Source: a virus. From it: a stretch of 39,009 bases of DNA. The position numbers and the translations under genes were made by a program. Position 1 is the stretch's first letter. Each line of letters opens with the position of its first letter. Positions 8,045 through 14,775 of the stretch are shown here, in pieces. The DNA lies in IMG/VR virus record IMGVR_UViG_3300025030_002128, positions 1-39,009 of that record; one strand, given 5' to 3'. Below the pieces are notes generated by a model. It was not told the DNA's origin. It searched no databases and saw only the letters and a list, made by a program, of their open reading frames with translations.

Positions 8045-8823
8045 AAATAGATACTGACACAAAATTGTTTTTTTCTGTCGCGGGGAAACCTGGAAATTTT
8101 GGTTCATATATGTATAATTCTGCATTTGAAAAACTTGGAATAAATGCAATTTATAAACCATTGCAGCTAGATTGCAAAACAAATTTTGACAGATTCTTTG
8201 ATTTTCTTTTTGCATTAAAGCGAATAAATGCTTCGGGTTTGTCTGTATCAATGCCTTTCAAAAAATTTGCTGCTATATTGGGATTTTATAAATCAGAAGA
8301 AGTTAAAAACACAAATAACAGCAACACACTAAAATTTGAACATAACGGAGAAGTTAATTCAAAAACATATTGTTATAACACAGATTGCCTAGGTTTTGAA
8401 CAAGCCTGCGAAAATATCCTCAGCAGAGCTAAGAGTGCTGTGATATTTGGTACAGGCGCAGTTGCTGACAGCATCGCATATACTTTGAATAAACGAAACA
8501 TAAACTTTTTTTACACCAAAAATCCAGAAAATCTTATTGATAATAAGTTTGAATTTCTGATTAACGCAACACCCGTTGGGATGGATGGCATAGAAGATAC
8601 GATATTTAACAAGAAGATTGTAAAATATTATAAATATGTTTTTGACGTTGTTGTGAAAAAAGAAACAAATTTAATTAAACTTTCTAAAAATTCTATGATA
8701 GAGTGTGTGTCAGGGTGGGCAATGAGTAAGTGTCAATTGCGCGAGCAATTTAAAATATATACAGGTCAAGAATATCCAGAAGATCTATTAAACAATAATA
8801 TCAAGGAATTGGGATATGAATAA
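8041..8823 (+). CDS. Shikimate dehydrogenase (AroE)-like oxidoreductase
   Basis: 260 residues from the ATG at 8041, which overlaps the previous stop as ATGA. AroE hallmarks are SVSMPFKK with the catalytic-type Lys at 74, YNTDCLGF with Asp 115, a Rossmann loop FGTGAVADS near 137, INATPVGM near 175, and the late REQFKIYTG segment. The active site and cofactor site therefore look intact. In the N-terminal substrate loop, however, the usual SKSP serines that hold the shikimate carboxylate are not seen; the equivalent stretch reads GNFGSYMYN. I infer an NAD(P)-dependent dehydrogenase of this fold acting on another polyol or cyclic substrate within the sugar pathway rather than on shikimate. Confidence 0.82.
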   Translation: MKIDTDTKLFFSVAGKPGNFGSYMYNSAFEKLGINAIYKPLQLDCKTNFDRFFDFLFALKRINASGLSVSMPFKKFAAILGFYKSEEVKNTNNSNTLKFEHNGEVNSKTYCYNTDCLGFEQACENILSRAKSAVIFGTGAVADSIAYTLNKRNINFFYTKNPENLIDNKFEFLINATPVGMDGIEDTIFNKKIVKYYKYVFDVVVKKETNLIKLSKNSMIECVSGWAMSKCQLREQFKIYTGQEYPEDLLNNNIKELGYE

Positions 8824-9022
8824 TAAAAATGAATTTTTTGTTGTAGATAATAAAAAACAAGAAAAATATGAAATTACTTGGTGGGATGAAAATCATAAGT
8901 GCTATTGCTTTGTGGTTCCAAAAACAGACGCCAAAAGTTCCATTGCAGCTTTAAAATTAATTTTATTTGATAATCCTTTGGCTTCAAAATATTTTTTACT
9001 AAGAGGAGATCTATATGAATAA
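8816..9022 (+). CDS. Small unknown protein
   Basis: A 68-residue unrecognised protein. It is rich in aromatic and charged residues, with ITWWDE and YCFVVPKTD in the middle and FLLRGDLYE at the end. There is no signal peptide, membrane segment or metal motif. It starts within the end of the dehydrogenase gene (8-bp overlap) after AAGGAATTGG. Its own end overlaps the start of the GatZ-like gene and carries that gene's ribosome site (GAGGAG). It is expressed between two enzymes of one pathway and might be an accessory subunit, but that is only an inference from position. Confidence 0.55.
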   Translation: MNNKNEFFVVDNKKQEKYEITWWDENHKCYCFVVPKTDAKSSIAALKLILFDNPLASKYFLLRGDLYE

Positions 9023-10151
9023 ATTTCAAAAATTATATGATGCAATAAATTCTGGGAAGACCATTCTGTGTGTCGGTCCTATGAGCAAAAATTGCACAGA
9101 TGCGGCAATTGAACTTGCCAATGAAAATCAAATTCCAATAATTTTAATTCCAAGTCGTAGACAGGTTGAATGTAAATCTCTTGGTGGCGGATATGTTATG
9201 GATACAGAAGATTTTGTTCCATATGTTCGTACAAGGGACAAAGGAAATTATGTTTTTATTGAACGCGATCACGGAGGAGTTTACCAAGGAACAAATGAAT
9301 CAAAACTTGATTTAGAGAAAGCTACCGAAAATACGATGAAGTCATATTTTGCAGATGTTAACTGTGGTTTGGATATAGTTGAGTTGGATTGTTCACTCAT
9401 AAACAAAGATTTGAATAGTGTTCTACTTCACAACAGATTAATGTATCAATTTTGTGAAGACATAACAGAAAGTGAACATATTATATACGAATTTGAATTT
9501 GAAGAACATAGCGCAAAAAAAACAGACATAAAGGATTTTAAAAATGTCCTTGACTTTATTTCAAAAACAAAAAGAAATGACAATATAAAATTTGTTGTAG
9601 GCAATGTTGGTCTTTATGTACGCGAGGTGGAAAATGTTGGGCAAGTTGATTTTGATTTGCTAAAGGATCTTGTTGATCTCTCGGAAGGAGCTGGGTTGTA
9701 TTTTAAAGCTCACAATTGTGATTATATTGATTCAGAAACAGCAAGCAAAATGAACAAAGCTGGCGTTGCAGCAATAAATATTGCACCAGAATTTGGTGTA
9801 ATTGAAACACGTGCCCTCGGTGCAGAATTGCTTTTAAACGATCTAAACAATGAAAATCCTCTTTGTGAAGATATAATAGAAAGTGAATTTATAAAATTCA
9901 CAAATGTAGCTTTTGAGTCTAATAAATGGAAAAAGTGGATGATAGACGAAAATAAAAGTTTTGACAACAACAACGAAAGAAAAGGATATATGGCTGCAAT
10001 CGCTGGTCATTATGTCTTCAATCATCCAGAAGTTATTGAAATAAAACGTAAACTTCAAGAAAAGTATGATTTGGATTCTATTCTCAAGAATGCAGTTAAA
10101 GACAAAATAAAAGAATATTTGGTTTCATTAGGGTGGAAAATAAATGTGTGA
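9015..10151 (+). CDS. GatZ/KbaZ-like TIM-barrel aldolase-family protein
   Basis: A 378-residue protein resembling the GatZ/KbaZ family (subunit of class II tagatose-bisphosphate aldolase). The family's order of landmarks can be followed. RRQVEC..GGGYVMDTEDF stands for the NQVN..GGYTGMTPADF region, FIERDHGG for GGDHLGP, LDIVELDCS for KIHLDAS, and KAHNCDYIDSET followed by INIAPEFGVIETRAL for the H.TDY ... KVGPALTFA.REA segment. The ATG at 9015 has a strong GAGGAG site. The family is linked to ketose bisphosphate cleavage, usually as a partner of a catalytic subunit, and no partner is visible here. A role in building a ketose or ulosonic-type precursor is inferred from neighbours. Confidence 0.68.
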   Translation: MNKFQKLYDAINSGKTILCVGPMSKNCTDAAIELANENQIPIILIPSRRQVECKSLGGGYVMDTEDFVPYVRTRDKGNYVFIERDHGGVYQGTNESKLDLEKATENTMKSYFADVNCGLDIVELDCSLINKDLNSVLLHNRLMYQFCEDITESEHIIYEFEFEEHSAKKTDIKDFKNVLDFISKTKRNDNIKFVVGNVGLYVREVENVGQVDFDLLKDLVDLSEGAGLYFKAHNCDYIDSETASKMNKAGVAAINIAPEFGVIETRALGAELLLNDLNNENPLCEDIIESEFIKFTNVAFESNKWKKWMIDENKSFDNNNERKGYMAAIAGHYVFNHPEVIEIKRKLQEKYDLDSILKNAVKDKIKEYLVSLGWKINV

Positions 10152-10383
10152 TTTTCATTATCCATATTATAGCGTTGGTCCTTTGAGTGGGTCAAGAGTG
10201 CAGTATATTGGCAACGTAGACGATGTAGAAGTTTCAAAAATTGGTTGTTACAATGTCGGGCACTCAGGTTCGTTTACGTTTTATTATGATGGTGTTAAAA
10301 CATACGGTTCATCAGAACAATTGCCATATGGGATGTATTGGAAAAATGAATGTCCACCACGGTCTCCGTGGGATCCGACATGA
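10144..10383 (+). CDS. Small unknown protein
   Basis: A 79-residue protein I cannot assign. It is rich in Gly, Ser and Tyr, ending in ECPPRSPWDPT, and looks like a small all-beta domain (SGSRVQYIGNVDDVEV, SGSFTFYYDGVKTYG). It has no membrane segment. The ATG overlaps the end of the GatZ-like gene by eight bases, and its stop overlaps the ATG at 10380 (ATGA). That coupling pattern, typical of this run, is the best evidence that it is a real gene. Confidence 0.5.
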   Translation: MCDFHYPYYSVGPLSGSRVQYIGNVDDVEVSKIGCYNVGHSGSFTFYYDGVKTYGSSEQLPYGMYWKNECPPRSPWDPT

Positions 10384-10844
10384 AGAAAGTAGACAATATG
10401 ACCGATTTTATAAAAGGTATGGTCAATGGTGAATCTGTCTCTATTGGCATAACGGATGCGTGCGCAATCAAAGAAAAAACAGACTTTGTTGATCCCAAAT
10501 ATGATGCTGGACAATATGGAAAAGTAGATTGGGAAAGGGAAAAACCAGAAGAATTTCGTGGTCAAAAAATATATTCATATGGAAATTTTCATCCCAACCA
10601 AATTGATAAATCTTTAAATGTTGGAACATTAATTTTTATAATTGATATGAAGGAAAAAGATAACTACAATAGGTTTGTAAGTGAACACGCAAAAACATGC
10701 AAATTTATGCAAAACGCACACAGTGCAGGTGCTGTTGGAATGAATTTGACATTTGAATTTAGACCAAATAGCATCGCTCAAACAACAAGGGTGGTATGCA
10801 TTTGCGGTAAAGAATGCGATTTAACAGATTATGAGAGTTTTTAA
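10380..10844 (+). CDS. Unknown protein with C-terminal Cys motif
   Basis: About 154 residues from the ATG at 10380, chosen because it forms an ATGA overlap with the previous gene. An in-frame ATG at 10350 would add ten residues. No family is recognised. Visible features are an acidic/charged middle (WEREKPEEF), a hydrophobic strand GTLIFIIDM near residue 80, and a C-terminal CICGKEC segment that could bind metal. It is followed four bases later by another small Cys-rich gene. The function is unknown. Confidence 0.6.
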   Translation: MKKVDNMTDFIKGMVNGESVSIGITDACAIKEKTDFVDPKYDAGQYGKVDWEREKPEEFRGQKIYSYGNFHPNQIDKSLNVGTLIFIIDMKEKDNYNRFVSEHAKTCKFMQNAHSAGAVGMNLTFEFRPNSIAQTTRVVCICGKECDLTDYESF

Positions 10845-10847
10845 AAT

Positions 10848-11030
10848 ATGAAAAAAAATAAAGAAATTGATATTGACAACATCTGTCATCTATTATTAGA
10901 GGCAGCAAACCATTTAGAAGGTTTTGAATCTGGTTGTGAGTGTGAAGAAATAGGTTTTCGTTGCATAAAATGTTTAAAAGAAGAATTATATACCACCAGA
11001 GCTTATTTGTTAGCAGAAAAATATAAATGA
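10848..11030 (+). CDS. Small Cys-rich protein
   Basis: A 60-residue mostly helical protein with CECEEIGFRCIKC in its second half, a CxC plus CxxC arrangement that suggests a metal site. The TGA overlaps the ATG of the next glycosyltransferase (ATGA). The same CxC/CxxC style occurs in the small proteins at 114 and 2962, which are also tucked between glycan enzymes. No function can be given. Confidence 0.55.
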   Translation: MKKNKEIDIDNICHLLLEAANHLEGFESGCECEEIGFRCIKCLKEELYTTRAYLLAEKYK

Positions 11031-11821
11031 AAATAGTTGGTGCTACATTCGTCTATAATGACTACGAATATTTAGATCAAACTCTAGAGTGTTTTAAAAA
11101 TTTTCCAGATAAACATTTTATTATTGAAGGCTCATGGAGATCTAATCAAAAATCTTCAGGCGTATCTTTGCGTTCAGATCAGCAAACATATGATATTATA
11201 AACAAACATGTTGACAATAGGCAGGTATTTTTAATACAGGCCAACGAAGAGCGGGAAAGAAATCAAAGACAAGTGGGGATGGAACTTGCTAAAAAAGAAG
11301 GTGCAGATTGGTTTTTTATGACCGACGCAGACGAAGTTTATCCAAAGAAAAGTCTTGACATTATCAAAAATATATTGCAAAGAACTCCAGATTATATGCT
11401 TGGATATAGAATCCATAGCTATAATTTTATCAATAGCTTTAAAAAATGGTATAATGGTGATTATATGCGTCTCTATCGTGTAACACCTAAAGCAGAATTC
11501 GTAATGGACAATGACGTTGCGTGGACAGATAAAGATGGTATGATTGCACCAATGCCAGGTGGGTATCTGTTTTATCATTACAATTATGTTAGAAAAAATA
11601 CCACGCGATTTTGGAATATGATGAGGTATCAGCATGAGCAAGATCAGACTTTTTGGACAAGAATGATTGATTCTGGGCAGTATAAAGAAGAAGCAGGAAT
11701 ATACAAAATTCCAGACGATATAAAAATATATGATTTCATTGGAAAACATCCGACCATTATGAAAAATCATCCGTATTTTAAAAATGATATATTTGGAGAT
11801 GGAGAATTACAGTATGAGTAA
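11027..11821 (+). CDS. Glycosyltransferase, GT2/GT-A type
   Basis: A 264-residue protein with an N-terminal GT-A fold: MKIVGATFVYNDYEYLDQ, then FFMTDADEVYP near residues 97-107 with the metal-binding DAD. The C terminus has YDFIGKHPTIMKNHPYF. The glycosyltransferase at 13999 ends in the closely similar HDFTGMHPAIMKGHPLF, so the two are paralogues separated by about 2.2 kb. The nucleotide-binding stretch IIEGSWRSNQ differs from the usual DNGSTD. Donor and acceptor are unknown. It is coupled to both neighbours by overlaps. Confidence 0.8.
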   Translation: MKIVGATFVYNDYEYLDQTLECFKNFPDKHFIIEGSWRSNQKSSGVSLRSDQQTYDIINKHVDNRQVFLIQANEERERNQRQVGMELAKKEGADWFFMTDADEVYPKKSLDIIKNILQRTPDYMLGYRIHSYNFINSFKKWYNGDYMRLYRVTPKAEFVMDNDVAWTDKDGMIAPMPGGYLFYHYNYVRKNTTRFWNMMRYQHEQDQTFWTRMIDSGQYKEEAGIYKIPDDIKIYDFIGKHPTIMKNHPYFKNDIFGDGELQYE

Positions 11822-12014
11822 ATATATTATAATTTTGTCTTTATTTTTTTTAAATAATTGTTTTGAAGCAAAAGCAGAAACAAGCACCGAATGGAAGCAA
11901 TTGGCTGGCGGTTGCTCTCGTTTTATAGATAAAGAATTGGGTGTAGCATGTTATAAGATACAAGCATATGGTGGATATCATGTTTCTTGTGTAAAACTTC
12001 CTGGAGCTGATTAA
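11814..12014 (+). CDS. Small secreted protein with signal peptide
   Basis: 66 residues from the ATG at 11814, preceded by GGAGAATT. The N terminus is a classical signal peptide: Lys at position 3, a hydrophobic core IIILSLFFL, then an EAKA-type cleavage region around residues 15-20. The mature part is only about 45 residues with three cysteines (GGCSRF, GVACYK, HVSCVK). It is not a clear lipobox. An exported tiny protein inside a glycan cluster is odd. It could act in the host periplasm, for example as an exclusion or enzyme-inhibitor protein, but this is speculation. Confidence 0.6.
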   Translation: MSKYIIILSLFFLNNCFEAKAETSTEWKQLAGGCSRFIDKELGVACYKIQAYGGYHVSCVKLPGAD

Positions 12015-12970
12015 TGAAATATATTGTTACAGGAGCTTGTGGATTTATCGGGTCATATCTTACAAATCGTCTTTTAAATAATGGCCATCAGGTCGTTGCG
12101 TTGGATGATTTGTCTTCTGGCAAGAGAAAATATATTCCTCAAGATCATCCAAATTTAACATTTCTCTATTGTGACATTTCTGATTGGCGCGTATTGTTAG
12201 GTAATGTAGATCACTTTAAAGATGTCCAAGGTATCTTTTCGCTTGCCGCGATTGCACGCATACAGGAAGCCATAAGCAATCCAAGACGATGTAATGAAGT
12301 AAACGTTCTTGGTACATTCAATATGCTTGAATTAATGAGAAATCATAATATTCCAAAAATTGTATTTTCTAGTTCATCTTCAATTTATGGGTTAAAAAAT
12401 AATCCTCCACAAAAAGAAGATATGAAACCTGATTGTTTGAATCCATATTCTTTGAGCAAACTCATTGGAGAGAAATATATTAAAATTTATTGTGATCTCT
12501 ATGGAATAAATGGAGTCAGTCTTCGTTATTTTAATGTATTTGGTCCAAGAGAGGTTGTTGATGGGCCGTATGGAACGGTTGTGGGAAAATTCTTTAAGCA
12601 GGTTCTCGGAGACAAGACACCAATTACAATTGTTGGTAACGGAAGTCAATCAAGAGATTTTACATATGTTGAAGATGTAGTTGATGCAAATTTAAAGGCC
12701 ATGCAATATTCAGGTCACGGAGAAGTTTTTAATGTTGGATCTGGGTATAACTATACGGTAGAAAAAGTAGCCAATATGATATTGGAAAATTTGAATAAAC
12801 CAGGATATAAGGTTTATATTCCGCCAAGGCCAGCAGAAGCATATGCTACACTTGCCGATATTTCTAGAGCTAAAGAATTGTTAGGATGGGAACCAAAATA
12901 TAATTTAGAGAAAAAATTACTAGAAGAACGTGATTATTACGAAAGTTTTTACAATACTAAAAAAGTGTGA
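12014..12970 (+). CDS. NAD-dependent NDP-sugar epimerase (GalE/WbpP family)
   Basis: A 318-residue extended SDR enzyme of normal family length. Visible are TGACGFIGSYL (residues about 6-16), DDLSSGKRKYI, SLAAIARIQEAISNP, SSSSSIYG, NPYSLSK with the catalytic Tyr and Lys, RYFNVFGPRE, SRDFTYVEDVV, and FNVGSGYNYTVEKVA. This is the UDP-glucose/UDP-GlcNAc 4-epimerase pattern, though NDP-sugar dehydratases and reductases share much of it. It starts on a TAATG overlap. Its last codons lie within the promoter predicted for the next gene. Confidence 0.88.
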   Translation: MKYIVTGACGFIGSYLTNRLLNNGHQVVALDDLSSGKRKYIPQDHPNLTFLYCDISDWRVLLGNVDHFKDVQGIFSLAAIARIQEAISNPRRCNEVNVLGTFNMLELMRNHNIPKIVFSSSSSIYGLKNNPPQKEDMKPDCLNPYSLSKLIGEKYIKIYCDLYGINGVSLRYFNVFGPREVVDGPYGTVVGKFFKQVLGDKTPITIVGNGSQSRDFTYVEDVVDANLKAMQYSGHGEVFNVGSGYNYTVEKVANMILENLNKPGYKVYIPPRPAEAYATLADISRAKELLGWEPKYNLEKKLLEERDYYESFYNTKKV

Positions 12971-12976
12971 TAAATT
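12948..12976 (+). promoter_or_regulatory. Sigma70-like promoter for the coiled-coil gene
   Basis: TTTACA, a 17-bp spacer ending in TGTGA, then TAAATT, inside the 3' end of the epimerase gene. About 26 bp downstream comes an unusually strong AGGAGG ribosome site and the ATG at 13003. The same TGTGA extended -10 element recurs at 18757 and 20096. Confidence 0.5.
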
Positions 12977-13002
12977 AATTGAAATATTTTCCAGGAGGAA
13001 AA

Positions 13003-13227
13003 ATGGGTGATACATTAAAAGATAGAGTTTCGGTGGTTGAGAAGTCCGTATCGGGTCTAGAAGGAGCAGTAAGAAGCGTTGCTCAACAACATAATGAATT
13101 GGTTAATTCTGTTGCTAAGCTTTCTGATACGTTGCTTGGGCTAACGACACAGGTTACACAATTAGCTAACACTGTAAAGAAATTAATGTCTGAAAAGAGC
13201 GCAGGCAGTGTCGCAAGATATAAGTAA
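13003..13227 (+). CDS. Small coiled-coil protein
   Basis: 74 residues from the ATG at 13003, chosen because AGGAGG lies just upstream. Nearly the whole protein is heptad-like, with hydrophobic V/L at regular spacing (VVEKSVSGLEGAV, VAKLSDTLLGLT, VTQLANTVKKLM). It looks like a small oligomeric coiled coil. It has no membrane segment. It is the only gene in this part of the cluster with its own promoter and strong ribosome site. Such short phage coiled coils can be chaperones, adaptors or tail-associated, and nothing here decides. Confidence 0.7.
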   Translation: MGDTLKDRVSVVEKSVSGLEGAVRSVAQQHNELVNSVAKLSDTLLGLTTQVTQLANTVKKLMSEKSAGSVARYK

Positions 13228-14002
13228 CAAAAAAATTCAATACAATAAACTAAACTTGTTAGACAAACAATTTAACGATCTTAGTGTTTGCGAGTTTGCT
13301 TATGTTAAAAACATGAAAACATATTGGAAATGCCTATGTGTCTGCGGAAATTACATAACAGTTAGAGGTTCAAGATTAACAAGCGGAAATACCAAATCGT
13401 GTGGTTGCAGACGGATAAAAACTAACAAAAGTAGATTAATTGATTTGTGTGGCCAAAAAATTGGGTTTTTAACTGTCCTAAACAGAGAATACTCTGATTG
13501 TGATAGAACTGTTTGGAAGTGTAGATGTACGTGTGGTAATGAAATTCTAGTTGATAGAAAATGTTTAAGAAAAAAATTAATTAGATCATGTGGGTGTAAA
13601 AGCAAACAACTTCGCGAAGAAACTACGTTAAAAAATTTTGGTGTTAAAAATCCTTCTTTTTCTATTGAAGTGTGTTCAAAAAGATCTAAAAATATTAATA
13701 AAAGAATTATTTCTCACAATTGGGAAACTGGAGATGGAATTATTTGTATAGCAAGTTACGAAAAAAAATTTACAGATTATTTAAATACTAACAAAATTAG
13801 ATTTGATTGGCAAATCCCTTTTAGAATGCCTTCTGGAAGTCTTTATATTGTAGATTGCTATTTAAAAGATTTAAATAAATATATTGAAATTAAAGGATAT
13901 AAAAGACCAAAAAGCATGATGAAGTGGGAGTGGTTTCATGAAAAATACCCCAATTCAGAATTATTAGATAAACAAAAACTAAAGGAAATGAAAATAATAT
14001 GA
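13208..14002 (+). CDS. Putative homing endonuclease, zinc ribbons plus PD-(D/E)XK nuclease
   Basis: 264 residues starting at a GTG inside the end of the coiled-coil gene. Two similar zinc-ribbon DNA-binding repeats are present. The first has WKCLCVCGN ... GNTKSCGC (residues about 38-62) and the second WKCRCTCGN ... LIRSCGC (about 100-125). The C-terminal third has a PD-(D/E)XK pattern: YEKKFTDYL, then IVDCYLKDL, then YIEIKGYKRP, followed by KWEWFHEKYPNSELLD. This arrangement is typical of free-standing phage homing nucleases that cut and copy themselves into relatives. It interrupts the glycan gene run, with no sign of an intron around it. Confidence 0.8.
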   Translation: MSQDISNKKIQYNKLNLLDKQFNDLSVCEFAYVKNMKTYWKCLCVCGNYITVRGSRLTSGNTKSCGCRRIKTNKSRLIDLCGQKIGFLTVLNREYSDCDRTVWKCRCTCGNEILVDRKCLRKKLIRSCGCKSKQLREETTLKNFGVKNPSFSIEVCSKRSKNINKRIISHNWETGDGIICIASYEKKFTDYLNTNKIRFDWQIPFRMPSGSLYIVDCYLKDLNKYIEIKGYKRPKSMMKWEWFHEKYPNSELLDKQKLKEMKII

Positions 14003-14775
14003 AACTAAGTTGCCTTATGACTGTGTATAATGAGGAAAGTTTTATTGAATATGCTATTGAATCTTGTTTACCTTACGTAGATCATCTCGTCGTCGTGGAA
14101 GGGGCATACCAAGAAACAATAAAACTAGGCGCAACTCCACACTCAACAGATAATACAGACGAAATTATTAAAAAAATTTACAAAATAAATGGAGAAGAAA
14201 AAATTATATATAAAAAAGAAAATGGAGAAACAGATAAAGACCAAAGAAATTTTGGTCTCGAAGAAATTAAAAGATTAAATCCAGATGGGTGGCTTTTAAT
14301 TATTGATGGCGACGAAGTTTACGAAGCAAGTACATTTAAAATGATAAGAACTGCCATGATGAACATGGACAGGTCTAACAAATATGCTGCATATTTTAAA
14401 AGCAAAACTTTTGTAAATGATCCATATCATATGACAGAGCAGGAATTTCCTAGATTATTTAAAATAACTCCAGAATGTAAATTTGTGAATGATAATTTTA
14501 TGGAGTGGCCAGATAAGGGAATAGGCTGGTATTCACCATATGTTATCAAAATTCCCTACATTTCCTATTTTCATTATAGTTTCTGCAAGGGAAGGGAAAA
14601 ATTTGAATTGAAGCGTAATTGGTGGATGAATAGAGGTTTTGGTCCACGTTTTGATTATGGTTGGAAAATTGACGAAACAGGAAAAATAGATGACCCGAAT
14701 CATGCCATACATGATTTCACAGGAATGCATCCAGCCATTATGAAGGGGCATCCATTATTTAAAAAAAATGCATAA
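13999..14775 (+). CDS. Glycosyltransferase, GT2/GT-A type
   Basis: A 258-residue glycosyltransferase. It has MKLSCLMTVYNEESFIEYAI at the start, a VVEGAYQET segment, and LLIIDGDEVYEA near residues 100-110 with DGD in the DXD position. The C terminus HDFTGMHPAIMKGHPLF matches the paralogue at 11027. It overlaps the end of the homing endonuclease by four bases, so the endonuclease insertion seems not to have damaged it. The product is probably one linkage of the phage-made glycan. Confidence 0.82.
   Translation: MKLSCLMTVYNEESFIEYAIESCLPYVDHLVVVEGAYQETIKLGATPHSTDNTDEIIKKIYKINGEEKIIYKKENGETDKDQRNFGLEEIKRLNPDGWLLIIDGDEVYEASTFKMIRTAMMNMDRSNKYAAYFKSKTFVNDPYHMTEQEFPRLFKITPECKFVNDNFMEWPDKGIGWYSPYVIKIPYISYFHYSFCKGREKFELKRNWWMNRGFGPRFDYGWKIDETGKIDDPNHAIHDFTGMHPAIMKGHPLFKKNA

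Noticed and set aside
4800-8636. TATAAATA strings resembling T4 late promoters (near 4800, 6830 and 8629)
   Set aside because: All lie inside glycan coding sequence, not ahead of a gene start, and are expected in such AT-rich DNA.
9722-9973. Minus-strand open frames across the glycan and tail genes
   Set aside because: They lie wholly inside well-supported plus-strand genes, lack ribosome sites and show no recognisable domains.
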